Assembly: GCF_016406325.1 (NCBI RefSeq)
Contig: NZ_CP066370.1
Span: forward strand, 1,426,001 to 1,490,000
Source of the DNA: Shewanella putrefaciens
GTDB taxonomy: Bacteria > Pseudomonadota > Gammaproteobacteria > Enterobacterales > Shewanellaceae
DNA length: 64,000 nt
Direction: 5' to 3'
This document shows positions 20,443 to 30,326 of this stretch, piece after piece. The position numbers were made by a program, and so were the translations under genes. Within the stretch, counting starts at the first letter, position 1; every line of letters begins with the position of its first letter. Below the pieces are notes generated by a model that worked only from the letters and a program-made list of their open reading frames with translations, did no database searches and had not been told where the DNA came from.

Positions 20443-21840
20443 ATGTCAGTCCCCGATCTCTGTACCCATGTCAGTGTTTTTTTAGACTCACTTAAATTGA
20501 AAGCGGGTAGAAAGTTAGTGCTGGCTTACAGTGGTGGTGTTGATTCAGAAGTCCTTGCCTATTGCCTTAGCAAGTATGCTAAACAGTATGGGGAGCTTCA
20601 ATATCAACTTGTTTATGTGCACCATGGTTTGAGTCAACATGCCGATGCTTGGGCACAGCATTGCATTACACGGGGACAACATTATGGTCTACCCACGATA
20701 ATTGAGCATGTTCAAGTGAAGCAGGGTCCAAGGATGAGTATTGAGGCTGAAGCTCGCAGGATGCGTTATCAGGCAATTGAGCAGCATGTAGGTTCAGATG
20801 ATCTGCTGCTTACCGCGCACCATGAGGACGATCAACTCGAGACGATTCTACTCGCCCTTAAACGTGGTCAAGGCCCAAAAGGATTAGCGGCGATGGGACA
20901 GATCCAGCCGTTAATGCAGGGCATTCAAGTGCGACCTTTATTGGATGTGAGCCGTGAGCATATTGAGGCTTATGCGAGTGCTAATGGATTGGTGCATATC
21001 GAAGATGAAAGTAATCAGGATGACAAGTATGATCGTAATTTTTTACGTTTAGACATTATTCCTCGCCTTAAGGCTCGTTGGTCAAGTATTGCCACAACTG
21101 CGAGTCGCAGTGCTTTCCTATGCGCTGAGCAACAAACTGTCATTGATACAGAGGTCAGCCTCCGTTTACCCACTTGGCTCACGCAAGCAAAATTTACCCA
21201 ACAGACGGTATTTAACCTCAATGGATTTGACACTCTGACACCAAGCTGGCAAGCGCTATTACTGCGTGGATTTATCGAGTCGCAGGGGTTTGCATTACCC
21301 TCTTTTGTGCAACTTAATCAAATTATTCATCAGTTACTTAATGCAAAAGATGATGCCAAAGTGCTTATTCGTGTGGGCGATTGTGCGTTGCGCCGTTTTG
21401 CCAATCAACTTTATCTTGAGCATTATTCCAAGCATGTAAAATCATCAGCTGAATATGCCAAGAAGTGTATTGATATTTCCGAAAGCAGCCTAAGCATGCT
21501 CATCAATGGTGATATTGAAACCTTAGTCATCCCAGATCCCCAAGGTAAAAATATTCAATTTGGATTAAGTCAACAAGGACCAAGACTCAAGCTTCCGCCA
21601 TTGAATACTGTGGTGAGTGTACGTTATCAATTACCAGGGCAGCTTCGTTGCCATCCCCACAATCGCAGTAAAGGACGTGAACTTAAAAAACTTTGGCAGG
21701 AATACGCAGTGCCGCCATGGTTACGAGGGCAGGTGGGGTTTGTATTTTATGGCGAGCAGATGGTCATGGTACTCGATCTTTGGATTGAAAGGGCATTTTG
21801 TGTAGAGGATGAGGCTGTTGGGTTGCTGCAGCACCAATGA
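20443..21840 (+). CDS. tilS: tRNA(Ile)-lysidine synthetase
   Basis: TilS attaches lysine to C34 of the CAU-anticodon tRNA-Ile, switching it to read AUA. The 465-residue protein has the PP-loop SGGVDS at residues 30-35, the conserved HHGLS and EAEARRMRYQA, and HHEDDQLETILL. The C-terminal part is the TilS-specific tRNA-binding domain. AAGGA lies 6-7 bases before the ATG. It is convergent with the GGDEF gene, with only 62 bases between. Confidence 0.95.
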   Translation: MSVPDLCTHVSVFLDSLKLKAGRKLVLAYSGGVDSEVLAYCLSKYAKQYGELQYQLVYVHHGLSQHADAWAQHCITRGQHYGLPTIIEHVQVKQGPRMSIEAEARRMRYQAIEQHVGSDDLLLTAHHEDDQLETILLALKRGQGPKGLAAMGQIQPLMQGIQVRPLLDVSREHIEAYASANGLVHIEDESNQDDKYDRNFLRLDIIPRLKARWSSIATTASRSAFLCAEQQTVIDTEVSLRLPTWLTQAKFTQQTVFNLNGFDTLTPSWQALLLRGFIESQGFALPSFVQLNQIIHQLLNAKDDAKVLIRVGDCALRRFANQLYLEHYSKHVKSSAEYAKKCIDISESSLSMLINGDIETLVIPDPQGKNIQFGLSQQGPRLKLPPLNTVVSVRYQLPGQLRCHPHNRSKGRELKKLWQEYAVPPWLRGQVGFVFYGEQMVMVLDLWIERAFCVEDEAVGLLQHQ

Positions 21841-21902
21841 GGTTAATTATGGTGATTTGGCATCCCTGCATTTGCTCCCTAAATTGATTAAGATAACTAT
21901 TT

Positions 21903-22781
21903 TTAGCCTAGTTTATAACCATTGCGACCTGATGCCTTAGCTTGATATAAGGCTTTATCGGCTAATTCATACAGCTGTTCAGCCTCTAGAATATCGTTAG
22001 ACTCTGCTGCACCTAAACTACAACTTACCCCAAACTGATTAAAACAATGATGCTGATTTGTGCCTGTGACTATTCGTTCGCATAATAAACTTGCGGCTTG
22101 GATAGTTCCTTGAACGATAACCACAAACTCATCACCACCAATGCGAAATGCCTGATCCGTATTACGGATCGTGTTGCGAATAACGTCACCAAATTCTTTA
22201 AGAATATAGTCACCGCATTTATGGCCAAATTTATCGTTGAGTTGTTTGAAGTTATCTAAATCCAACACAACTAATGATATTACGCCTTGTTTACGATGAG
22301 CCCTAGCAATGGCCTTTTTAAGGCTTTGGTTGTAGTAATGACGATTACCTAAGCCTGTAAGCGAGTCAAACATCGCCTGCGTTGACATTTCTTGGTACAA
22401 GATGGCATTGGCTAGTGGTTGTTGTAATAAGGGCTCTAATTCTTGTAAAAGTGCCGATTGTGACGGTGTCAGTGGCGTGAGTAATTGATATTGGATGTTG
22501 AGCGAAACACCATTGCAAATCAATTGATGTTTTAAACTGATACCGTAACGTTTACCCCAAGTTAATTTATGCACATTGCTGAGTAGACGTACTCCTTGAA
22601 TAGGCAAGTATTGTTCCAGCATTTTGCCATAGCAGGCAAAGACTGTCCGAGGATCTAAACTGGCATGTAGCTGTTGGAGCACTTGAACTAAATCCAACGG
22701 TGGTGCATTTGGACTGTATATATCTGCTTGGTAGCCGTATTCCTCAGGGTACAACACTGTTGCTAAACCAAAGTCCATCAT
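21903..22781 (-). CDS. Diguanylate cyclase (GGDEF domain protein)
   Basis: The predicted role is synthesis of cyclic di-GMP from two GTP. The GGDEF domain covers about residues 130-290, with intact RIGGDEFVV (GGDEF at 215-219). The inhibitory I-site RNTD at 206-209 is five residues upstream, so product feedback is expected. FDSLTGLGNRHY opens the domain. The first 130 residues match no sensor that I recognise, and no membrane helix is evident, so it is probably cytosolic. ATG 22781 has GGAG upstream. Its target process cannot be told from the context. Confidence 0.9.
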   Translation of the reverse strand: MMDFGLATVLYPEEYGYQADIYSPNAPPLDLVQVLQQLHASLDPRTVFACYGKMLEQYLPIQGVRLLSNVHKLTWGKRYGISLKHQLICNGVSLNIQYQLLTPLTPSQSALLQELEPLLQQPLANAILYQEMSTQAMFDSLTGLGNRHYYNQSLKKAIARAHRKQGVISLVVLDLDNFKQLNDKFGHKCGDYILKEFGDVIRNTIRNTDQAFRIGGDEFVVIVQGTIQAASLLCERIVTGTNQHHCFNQFGVSCSLGAAESNDILEAEQLYELADKALYQAKASGRNGYKLG

Positions 22782-23133
22782 TATTACTCCAGCAAACTGA
22801 ATTGCGGTACGACATTTTTATTATTTAAAGCAAATTTTATGCCGTAATTTTGTGGAGTGATTTATCATTTTATATCAGTTGGTTAAGTTGTAAGTTCGAG
22901 ATTATATTTTTTATATGCCAGCAATTTGACAGTCGTCGACTCTGGTCTGTGTTTGCTGAGGAGTGGATATAAGGAGAAGGGATTTTGTGTCGTATTGTGG
23001 ATATTGTGGAAACGGAATGATTAGGTCTATTCGCTAATATTTTTATAAAACACCAATAAAAATGCCGACGCAATGTCGGCATTTTCTGCAATTTGTTATC
23101 TGATTAATCTATCCCTTGCGAGATAGGAATTAA
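22782..23133. other. Intergenic region between the GGDEF gene and csp
   Basis: This 352-base AT-rich gap holds the promoter of the GGDEF gene and the terminator of the cold-shock gene. The short frames here have no family features, and I see no gene. Confidence 0.6.
23059..23085 (-). terminator. Terminator of the cold-shock gene
   Basis: AAAATGCCGAC (23059-23069) pairs with GTCGGCATTTT (23075-23085), an 11-base-pair stem with a 5-base loop. On the minus strand it is followed by TTTTTATTGG, as expected for a terminator about 50 bases past the csp stop. Confidence 0.85.
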
Positions 23134-23343
23134 TTACAGAACAACAACGTTCGCAGCTTGAGGACCTTTTTGGCCTTGTTCGATATCAAAAGAAACCTTT
23201 TGACCTTCACCAAGGGTTTTAAAGCCTTCTGAAACGATTGCGCGGAAATGAACGAATGCGTCAGCGCCACCATTGTCAGGAGAAATAAAACCGAAACCTT
23301 TTTCTTCGTTAAACCATTTAACTACACCAGTAGTTTTAGACAT
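23134..23343 (-). CDS. Cold-shock domain protein (CspA family)
   Basis: CspA-type proteins are small RNA chaperones with one OB-fold. The 69-residue product starts [23 protein letters not shown]1 is KGFGFI and RNP2 is DAFVHF, the latter with Ala where Val is usual. ATG 23343 has GGAG at normal spacing; a start 21 bases upstream would add a non-family tail. It stands alone, with its own terminator and a long upstream region, so a structured 5' leader is possible but not shown. Confidence 0.95.
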   Translation of the reverse strand: MSKTTGVVKWFNEEKGFGFISPDNGGADAFVHFRAIVSEGFKTLGEGQKVSFDIEQGQKGPQAANVVVL

Positions 23344-23824
23344 GAATGTCTCCAAAATTTTCAAACAAAATAATTCGCAATTATGCGGGAACTTAGCCAG
23401 AAATAGAATTATTTACATTGATGATAAGTTATGAGTGGAAAGCTTCATGACAGCAAACGAGTTACAGGGTGCAGCGAAGGTTTTCAAATACATAATATTG
23501 CTTATAAATAGGTCTGAATCACAGGCCGGAGTGCAGATTAACATACTCTGACCTTTTGTATAGCTTTATTTTTAGTTTATGCCATTTCCCTGTGCGTACT
23601 TTTAAAGCTCATTGGGAGTGAAACATGATTTAACTCAAATTATTCATATAGATAATTGATATTTCAATGAGTTTTGATTCGGAAAATTATTTATACATAT
23701 GGATGAGGTGTATTGGCTTCGGCTTATAGTTGCTATTAGTTTTAGTTGCTATTTGCTTGCAATGATTCGTTACGTTATTAAATTGTTGCTCAATTGTGTC
23801 GGTGTTATTCTGGTCCAGCCTATA
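23344..23824. other. Upstream region of csp up to the repeat element
   Basis: This is 481 bases of AT-rich DNA without a credible gene. It should contain the csp promoter on the minus strand. A TTGAAA about 140 bases before the start is a possible -35, but no clear -10 follows, so no promoter is called. Confidence 0.5.
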
Positions 23825-24089
23825 ATACCAATCACATTAAATATCTAATCAGTTCAGAGCCTCACAGGCATCTCAATCCAAGGCGCATTGACGCAGAAAT
23901 GGTCATTCCCTTTTAAGTCAATGCAACATCGGAGTGGGGTGCCTGTGTGGCTCCCGAAGGGCGGGTTTCAACGCGCTTTATACTGCGTTTAAGGCTTTTG
24001 ACAGAGCACCACTATGCCTTCAAGCCTTCGCCTTGTCTAAAGCGCGTTGAACTCCCGCTGAATGAACAGATATTTAATACGATTGGTAT
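23825..24089. mobile_element. MITE-like palindromic repeat element, full copy
   Basis: This 265-base non-coding element is bounded by imperfect terminal inverted repeats: ATACCAATC, two variable bases, ATTAAATATCT at the left and its complement at the right. Inside are nested inverted repeats: GAGCC-CACAGGCA against TGCCTGTGTGGCTC, and AACGCGCTTTA against TAAAGCGCGTT. The right 158 bases recur inverted at 63843-64000 with one mismatch that I can see. It carries no transposase gene, so movement would need one in trans. No clear target duplication is visible. Confidence 0.75.
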
Positions 24090-24140
24090 AAGGCTCTCGG
24101 TTTTCCACACTTTAATTTAATGATAAATGGAGCGTTAAGA

Positions 24141-25964
24141 TTGAAAACAGTATTGAAACGAATCGGACTCGGTAGCTTAATTTTAGTATTACTGTTAGTG
24201 GGATTGGCTGCGCATGAATGGTATGCCAAGAAGCCCTTTTTCTTTCGCGCTTTTTTAGACCGTAGTGTTGTAAAAATGGCCTTTGAAAGTCCTGAAACCT
24301 TAACTTCGTTAGGCTTTTTAGAATCTTTTGGGGTGACAGGGCATAATGCGTTATTGGATGATGGTAGCCCTGAAGCATTGGATAAAGTTTTTACTAAGGT
24401 ACGTGAACTTAGGGAAACACTGCTGAGTTACCAAGATGATGATTTAGATGATAATCAACGTATTTCTAAGGATATTGCCCTGTATCTTGCTGATTTTGCG
24501 TTAGCGTCAGAGCCATATCGTTACCATAACTATCCATTAAATCAGTTATTTGGTGTGCAGAATGGCTACCCTAGTTTTATGCAGGCACAGCACCAAGTTA
24601 ATTCGGTGGGAGATGGTGAAAATTATTTATCTCGTTTACAACAAGTCAAAACAAAGTTTAGCCAGACACTCGAAGGTTTAAAAATCCGTGAAAACAAAGG
24701 TATTGTCCCACCTAAGTTTGTGATTGAACGGGTATTGACTGAAATGAATGCCTTTGTCCGTGCCCCTGTATCAGAGAATATTCTTTATAGCTCCTTTAAA
24801 ACCAAATTGGCCGAAACAGATATTGCTGCGGGTGAGCAAGAGCGTTTACTCGCTGGGGCCGAAACCAATATTAAAGAATTTGTGTATCCTGCCTATCAGT
24901 TATTTATTGATTATTTTACTCAATTACAAACCAAAGCGGGCACCAACGATGGTTATTGGGCGTTGCCAGATGGTGATGTAGCCTACGAACAGCTTTTGAA
25001 GTTTTTTACTACGACCAATTACAGCGCCGATGAGATCCATGCCAAAGGATTAGCGGAGGTGAGTCGTATTCAGAGCGAAATTATGACCATATTGGCCGAT
25101 GAAGGTTACGATGTGGAGCAAGGATTCTCGGTTGCTATTGAGGCGCTTGCCGCTGATCCTAAATTTTATTATGAAGATAGCGATGCGGGACGAGCGCAAA
25201 TTTTAGTGGATTATCAAAGTATTCTTGATGAGATCAACGCAGGATTAGATGGTGCATTCCGTATTCGTCCAGAGGCGGGAATGGAGGTTGTGCGTATTCC
25301 TGAATTTAAAGAGAAAACGGCACCGGGAGCTTACTATCAGCAACCTGCAATTGATGGTAGTCGCCCAGGGCGTTTCTACGCCAATCTCTATGATATTAAG
25401 GCAACACCCAAATATGGAATGCGTACGTTGGCATATCACGAAGGTATTCCAGGGCATCATTTCCAAATTGCGGTGGCAATGGAGTTAGAAGGTGTGCCAC
25501 TTATCCGTAAAATGGCGCCTTTTACGGCCTATATCGAGGGTTGGGCGTTATATAGTGAGCGTTTAGCTTGGGAATTGGGCTTCCAGAAAGATCCCTTTGA
25601 TAATATTGGTCGTTTGCAGGCAGAACTCTTTAGGGCCGTGCGTTTAGTCGTGGATACAGGTATTCACCACAGCCGATGGACACGTGAGCAAGCCATTGAC
25701 TATATGAAGAAAAATACGGGTATGTCCGACCATGATGTGACCGCTGAAATTGAGCGTTATATTGTCATGCCGGGTCAAGCGACGGCTTACAAAGTCGGGA
25801 TGATGAAAATACTTGAGTTAAGGGAAAAGGCTAAGTTGGCGTTAGGTGATAAATTCGATTTACGAGATTTCCATGATGTAGTGCTTAAAAATGGCGCTGT
25901 GCCTTTAGATATTCTGGATAAACTGGTGAATCGATACATTGCGGAGATACAAAGTAAGAAGTAG
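24141..25964 (+). CDS. DUF885 family protein (predicted membrane-anchored metallopeptidase-like)
   Basis: The protein has about 607 residues. A single N-terminal hydrophobic segment (about residues 8-27) suggests a membrane anchor or uncleaved signal, with the rest in the periplasm. The C-terminal half has YHEGIPGHHFQ and, about 30 residues later, EGWALYSERLAWELG, the His/Glu pattern typical of DUF885. Zinc-peptidase activity is inferred from this pattern. TTG 24141 is favoured because GGAG lies 9 bases upstream; an ATG at 24120 has no RBS. The gene begins 52 bases after the repeat element. Confidence 0.85.
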   Translation: MKTVLKRIGLGSLILVLLLVGLAAHEWYAKKPFFFRAFLDRSVVKMAFESPETLTSLGFLESFGVTGHNALLDDGSPEALDKVFTKVRELRETLLSYQDDDLDDNQRISKDIALYLADFALASEPYRYHNYPLNQLFGVQNGYPSFMQAQHQVNSVGDGENYLSRLQQVKTKFSQTLEGLKIRENKGIVPPKFVIERVLTEMNAFVRAPVSENILYSSFKTKLAETDIAAGEQERLLAGAETNIKEFVYPAYQLFIDYFTQLQTKAGTNDGYWALPDGDVAYEQLLKFFTTTNYSADEIHAKGLAEVSRIQSEIMTILADEGYDVEQGFSVAIEALAADPKFYYEDSDAGRAQILVDYQSILDEINAGLDGAFRIRPEAGMEVVRIPEFKEKTAPGAYYQQPAIDGSRPGRFYANLYDIKATPKYGMRTLAYHEGIPGHHFQIAVAMELEGVPLIRKMAPFTAYIEGWALYSERLAWELGFQKDPFDNIGRLQAELFRAVRLVVDTGIHHSRWTREQAIDYMKKNTGMSDHDVTAEIERYIVMPGQATAYKVGMMKILELREKAKLALGDKFDLRDFHDVVLKNGAVPLDILDKLVNRYIAEIQSKK

Positions 25965-26017
25965 AAGGTAATAGTTTGTTATTTAAAGTCTTTATATCTT
26001 TGGTTATTTCATGAAAC

Positions 26018-26052
26018 ACCTGCAAAGTGGTTTTTTTGTACCGCTTGCAGGT
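26018..26052. other. Hairpin with T-rich loop in the DUF885-helicase gap
   Basis: ACCTGCAA (26018-26025) pairs with TTGCAGGT (26045-26052), and further pairs run inward past one bulge. The T run is in the loop, so it is not a classical terminator. It may still end the DUF885 transcript. The gap (25965-26192) holds nothing else that I can name. Confidence 0.35.
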
Positions 26053-26192
26053 ATGATGTGATTTGCGTAAAGCGAGTGCGATTCTGGCTTTCGCTAATCG
26101 CTTTCAATACAATCCCAATCACTCATTGATAAATGCTCGCAGACAATAGTGTGATGCCGTCTGCGGGTATTTTTAGTTTCAAGGTTTTGCTG

Positions 26193-29100
26193 ATGAATCG
26201 TTTATCCCCCCAAGAGCCAATTCAATTGACTCAAGCCTCCGTTGAGTCATTATTCACGCCGCCGACGTTAATGCGAGCCCGTGATTATGTGATGAAAGGG
26301 CGGGTATTAAACGTAAAAGCAAACGCTGATTTTCGCCATATTGAAGGTTTGGTCAGCGGTACTGAACGTGCTCCTTATCGACAAGATATCCGTCTTGTTA
26401 GCGTTAACCATAAGCTGATCATGAACGGTTTTTGTTCCTGTCCTGCAACGGGGCATTGCAAACATATTGCCGCCGTACTTTACAGTTTGCTCAGTGATAA
26501 AACGGTGGAAGATCAACGTATCACCCAATGGCTACATTTACTGGATGAAGCCGACGATCTTAAACTTTATGACGTTGATACGCTTTATGAAGATCGTGTG
26601 CTCTATGTGCTTTCGAAGGATGATAATGGTGTATTTGTTGAATTTCGCCGTGGCAAATTGGCTAAGAAAGGTGGGTACAACAAAGGGTCAAAGGTTGCGC
26701 TATCCGATGTGCAATATTTTATGCCCGCTTGGATCGGTTCTGATGATGCGCTTATTCTTAACTTAGTTATGTCGACCCGTCGCCACGGTGCTTCACGTCT
26801 CTATTTAAAAGCGCAGTTAGGTGCGGTCGCGTTAGAGAGAATGCTTGCGACCGAACGTTGTTTTTGGGAAGAAAGCCGTATTCCTCTGAGTCAAGGGGAG
26901 GCTGTAAGCCCTGTTTTTGTCTGGAGTGATATTGATAGTGAGCATAAACAAATACAGTTGGTGTTGCCCAATAAGGACAATTGGGAGCTGATCTCCACCG
27001 CGCCACCTGCTTATATTGAGTTGGATTACTTTAAGGTAGGAGCTGTAAAAACAGACATTAGTATCGATAAGTTAATGTTGTTAAATCACATGCCTCCGGT
27101 GCCAAGTTCACAGATAGAAACGGTGAGTCATAAGCTGATAAAACATTTCTCCGCCAAAGTAGTTCCCACACCTCTTCCGATTGATTTTGTAGAACTTCAG
27201 GCACCTTTGCAGATAAGGTTAACGCTAACGTCACTGGACTTACCTGAGCATGCGATGGCTCAACCATTCGTATTACTGGAATATGTTTATCAAGATGTGG
27301 TGCTTGGGGGGCGTTATATTGATGAGCCGCTATCTTTAGTCACTCAGGGAGGCAAAACATACCAAGTCATGCGGCAGGTCGCGTTGGAAAAAGACGCGAT
27401 TACTCGTTTGATGGCGTTAGAATTTGCTGAACTTGATCCCTCATTTTTCCCTAATAGCAATAGCCTAAGTAGTATTTGGAGTTTAGGGCCTTTACCTGAA
27501 GCCATTAAAAAGTGGTTAAGGTTTATTGAGCTCTGTATTCCGGCCTTAGAGGACTTGGGGTATCAAGTCTGTTATGCCGAAAACTTTAGCTTAAATGTGA
27601 TTGATACTCCTCTTGCTATTGAGCTTGATGACTCAGAGGAAGGCTGGTTTTCCCTATCTCTCAATGCGGATATTGATGGCCAAAGTATTCCTATGTTGCC
27701 CCTCATTGCCACTTGGCTTAAACAGCATGGGGAACCTGCGGATGATGCTGAATTATTACTCCCAAGCCCAAATGGTGATTGGTTAAAAGTCAAAGCCAGT
27801 GTGATTAAACCATTGGTGAGCATTATTTTAGAACTATTTGAGAGTCACAAAGGCCACAGTGTTGCGTTACCAAAGTATCGAGCCCATTTGCTGAATGATT
27901 TTGTCGAGAGTGAAATACGTTTATTAAATGGTGAGCGGGTGAGAAGTCTGGCGGCAAAATTGGATCAATTTCAGGGTGTCGTTGAGGTGGATTTACCTCA
28001 GCAATTACAAGCTGAATTACGACATTATCAACATCAAGGTTTAAATTGGCTCTGTTTTTTAAAGGAATATCAGCTTGGTGGCATTTTGGCCGATGATATG
28101 GGACTCGGTAAAACGATTCAAACATTGGCCTTTTTACTCAAGCAGCAAGCGCTTAAGTCCACGGGAGCGAGTTCCTCACCAAGTTTAATCATTTGTCCCA
28201 CGAGTTTAGTGGGTAACTGGGCCAAAGAGGCGACGAAGTTTGCCCCTTCATTAAAGCTGGTGGTGATCCATGGTGCAGCCCGTAAACCCTTGCTTGAGTG
28301 CTTAAATGAATTTGATGTTGTTGTAACGACCTATCCGTTAATGATGCGTGATAGCGAATATTATCAGCCGCATATATTTGAACATATTGTCTTAGATGAA
28401 GCCCAGCAGATTAAAAATGCCCAAGCAAAAGTGACTCAAATAATTAAAGAGTTACGCTCCCCATTCAAGTTATGTTTAACAGGAACGCCACTGGAAAATC
28501 ACTTAGGTGAGCTTAAGTCTTTGATGGATTTTTGTTTGCCAGGGCTTTTAGGGACAAATGCCTTTTTTAACAAATCCTTTAGACATAGTATCGAGCGTTA
28601 TGGCGATACAGATAAAGCAAGGGCATTGAGCCAGCGTATTGCTCCTTTTGTGCTGCGTAGAACAAAAGATGAAGTCGTCAGTGAATTACCGGCGAAAACC
28701 GAAATCGCTCAAATCTTAGAACTTGAGAAAGATCAGCGTAATCTCTATGAGAGTATTCGCTTAGTCATGGAGAAAAAACTGCGGGATCTATTTGCAAACC
28801 AAGGTGTTAACAGTAGCCATATTGAATTTTTAGATGCGCTGTTAAAGCTACGTCAGGCCTGCTGTGATCCGCGTTTAGTCAAGTTAGAGCAAGCACAAAA
28901 AGTAAAGAATAATGCTAAGCTGGATTGGCTTAAGCAAAACTTGCCTGAGATGGTGCAAGAAGGGCGTAAGGTATTGATATTCAGCCAGTTCACTAGCATG
29001 TTGACCTTGATTGAAGCAGAGCTGCAATCGTTAAATATTGATTACAGTAAACTGACAGGACAAACCCGTTGGCGTCAAGCGCAGATTGATCGATTTCAAG

Positions 29101-29414
29101 ACGGTGATACACCTGTGTTTTTAATCAGTTTAAAGGCCGGGGGAACTGGGCTAAATCTTACGGCTGCCGATACCGTTATTCATTACGACCCTTGGTGGAA
29201 CCCCGCCGCAGAAAAGCAAGCCACAGATAGGGCACATCGTATTGGTCAAGATAAGCCAGTATTTGTGTATAAATTAATTGCTGAAGGTACTGTTGAGGAA
29301 AAAATCCAAGAAATGCAGCAGCATAAGCAAAATTTGGCCGACAGTATTCTTGAAGGGAAAGGCAAAGGGACATGGCAGGGTAGTGCCGATGAACTGTTAT
29401 CGCTTTTTAGCTAA
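26193..29414 (+). CDS. SNF2-family DEAD/H helicase with SWIM zinc motif
   Basis: This 1073-residue protein is a predicted ATP-dependent DNA or RNA-polymerase remodeller. A SWIM zinc motif lies near the N terminus (C81, C83, C89, H91 in FCSCPATGHCKHIAAVLY). The SNF2 ATPase begins about residue 630, with Walker A ADDMGLGKT and Walker B box LDEAQQIKN near 735. The helicase C domain carries GGTGLNLTAADTVIHYDPWW and TDRAHRIGQ near 1010. ATG 26193 has AAGG upstream; a start 60 bases earlier has less support. Bacterial members of this class exist, but their role is poorly defined. It may be co-transcribed with the PHP gene 48 bases downstream. Confidence 0.9.
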   Translation: MNRLSPQEPIQLTQASVESLFTPPTLMRARDYVMKGRVLNVKANADFRHIEGLVSGTERAPYRQDIRLVSVNHKLIMNGFCSCPATGHCKHIAAVLYSLLSDKTVEDQRITQWLHLLDEADDLKLYDVDTLYEDRVLYVLSKDDNGVFVEFRRGKLAKKGGYNKGSKVALSDVQYFMPAWIGSDDALILNLVMSTRRHGASRLYLKAQLGAVALERMLATERCFWEESRIPLSQGEAVSPVFVWSDIDSEHKQIQLVLPNKDNWELISTAPPAYIELDYFKVGAVKTDISIDKLMLLNHMPPVPSSQIETVSHKLIKHFSAKVVPTPLPIDFVELQAPLQIRLTLTSLDLPEHAMAQPFVLLEYVYQDVVLGGRYIDEPLSLVTQGGKTYQVMRQVALEKDAITRLMALEFAELDPSFFPNSNSLSSIWSLGPLPEAIKKWLRFIELCIPALEDLGYQVCYAENFSLNVIDTPLAIELDDSEEGWFSLSLNADIDGQSIPMLPLIATWLKQHGEPADDAELLLPSPNGDWLKVKASVIKPLVSIILELFESHKGHSVALPKYRAHLLNDFVESEIRLLNGERVRSLAAKLDQFQGVVEVDLPQQLQAELRHYQHQGLNWLCFLKEYQLGGILADDMGLGKTIQTLAFLLKQQALKSTGASSSPSLIICPTSLVGNWAKEATKFAPSLKLVVIHGAARKPLLECLNEFDVVVTTYPLMMRDSEYYQPHIFEHIVLDEAQQIKNAQAKVTQIIKELRSPFKLCLTGTPLENHLGELKSLMDFCLPGLLGTNAFFNKSFRHSIERYGDTDKARALSQRIAPFVLRRTKDEVVSELPAKTEIAQILELEKDQRNLYESIRLVMEKKLRDLFANQGVNSSHIEFLDALLKLRQACCDPRLVKLEQAQKVKNNAKLDWLKQNLPEMVQEGRKVLIFSQFTSMLTLIEAELQSLNIDYSKLTGQTRWRQAQIDRFQDGDTPVFLISLKAGGTGLNLTAADTVIHYDPWWNPAAEKQATDRAHRIGQDKPVFVYKLIAEGTVEEKIQEMQQHKQNLADSILEGKGKGTWQGSADELLSLFS

Positions 29415-29462
29415 TTCGGACCCGTTTCTTTTAATAATTGCATTATTTGACTGAGGTGAACC

Positions 29463-30218
29463 ATGCAGTACCAAGTCGACACTCATACACATACCGTGGC
29501 ATCGACCCATGCCTATAGCACGATTCATGACTATTTAGCGGTGGCGAAACAAAAGGGGATCCGCCTATTTGCAACGACAGATCATGGTCCCGCTATGGCA
29601 GATGCACCGCATTTTTGGCATTTTGTGAATTTAAGAGTGCTGCCGCGTATGGTTGATGGTGTTGGGATCCTTCGTGGTATTGAGGCAAATATTAAAAATA
29701 TCGACGGCGAGATTGATTTCTTTGGGGATTATCTAAAGCAGCTTGATATCGTGCTTGCGGGATTCCATGAGCCTGTCTATCCACCCTCGGATAAAGCAAC
29801 CCATACCGAAGCCATGATTAATACCATTAAGAGTGGCAAGGTCGATATCATTACCCACCCAGGTAATCCAGCATATCCTATTGATATTGATGCTGTTGCT
29901 CGTGCGGCAGCCGAATACGGTGTTGCCCTTGAAATCAATAACTCTTCCTTTGAAGTGTCGCGTAAGGGCAGTGAAGCCAATTGCACCGCGATTGCAAAAG
30001 CGGCGAAGGAGTTTGGCACCATTCTTGTGATGGGCTCAGACTCCCATGTGGCTTTTAGCTTAGGGGGATTTGAACGAGCCCTAGCCATCATTGATGCCGC
30101 AGGATATCCCAAATCTCAGCTACTTGACCGTAGTCCATCTGTATTGTTAGGCTTTCTAGCGCAACGCGGTCATCACACTGTGGCTGATTTACAGGCTTTA
30201 TTTGATGAAGCGGTTTAA
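29463..30218 (+). CDS. ycdX: PHP-domain phosphatase, YcdX type
   Basis: This 251-residue cytosolic protein is a trinuclear-zinc phosphatase of the PHP fold. Metal-ligand motifs are [10 protein letters not shown] at the N terminus, TTDHGPAM near 40, GIEANI near 73, GFHEP near 101, [10 protein letters not shown] near 131 and MGSDSHVA near 194. The length is close to E. coli YcdX (245). The physiological substrate is not known. GAGGTGA precedes the start. Confidence 0.88.
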   Translation: MQYQVDTHTHTVASTHAYSTIHDYLAVAKQKGIRLFATTDHGPAMADAPHFWHFVNLRVLPRMVDGVGILRGIEANIKNIDGEIDFFGDYLKQLDIVLAGFHEPVYPPSDKATHTEAMINTIKSGKVDIITHPGNPAYPIDIDAVARAAAEYGVALEINNSSFEVSRKGSEANCTAIAKAAKEFGTILVMGSDSHVAFSLGGFERALAIIDAAGYPKSQLLDRSPSVLLGFLAQRGHHTVADLQALFDEAV

Positions 30219-30326
30219 CACATCCGCCTTAGTCGATTTAGCTTGGTGAATGATTAATTTATTCTTAATTTTCAATTGATGACAGTGGCATAATGCCAAG
30301 ATATTTGCGGAATGAAGGATATTGTG

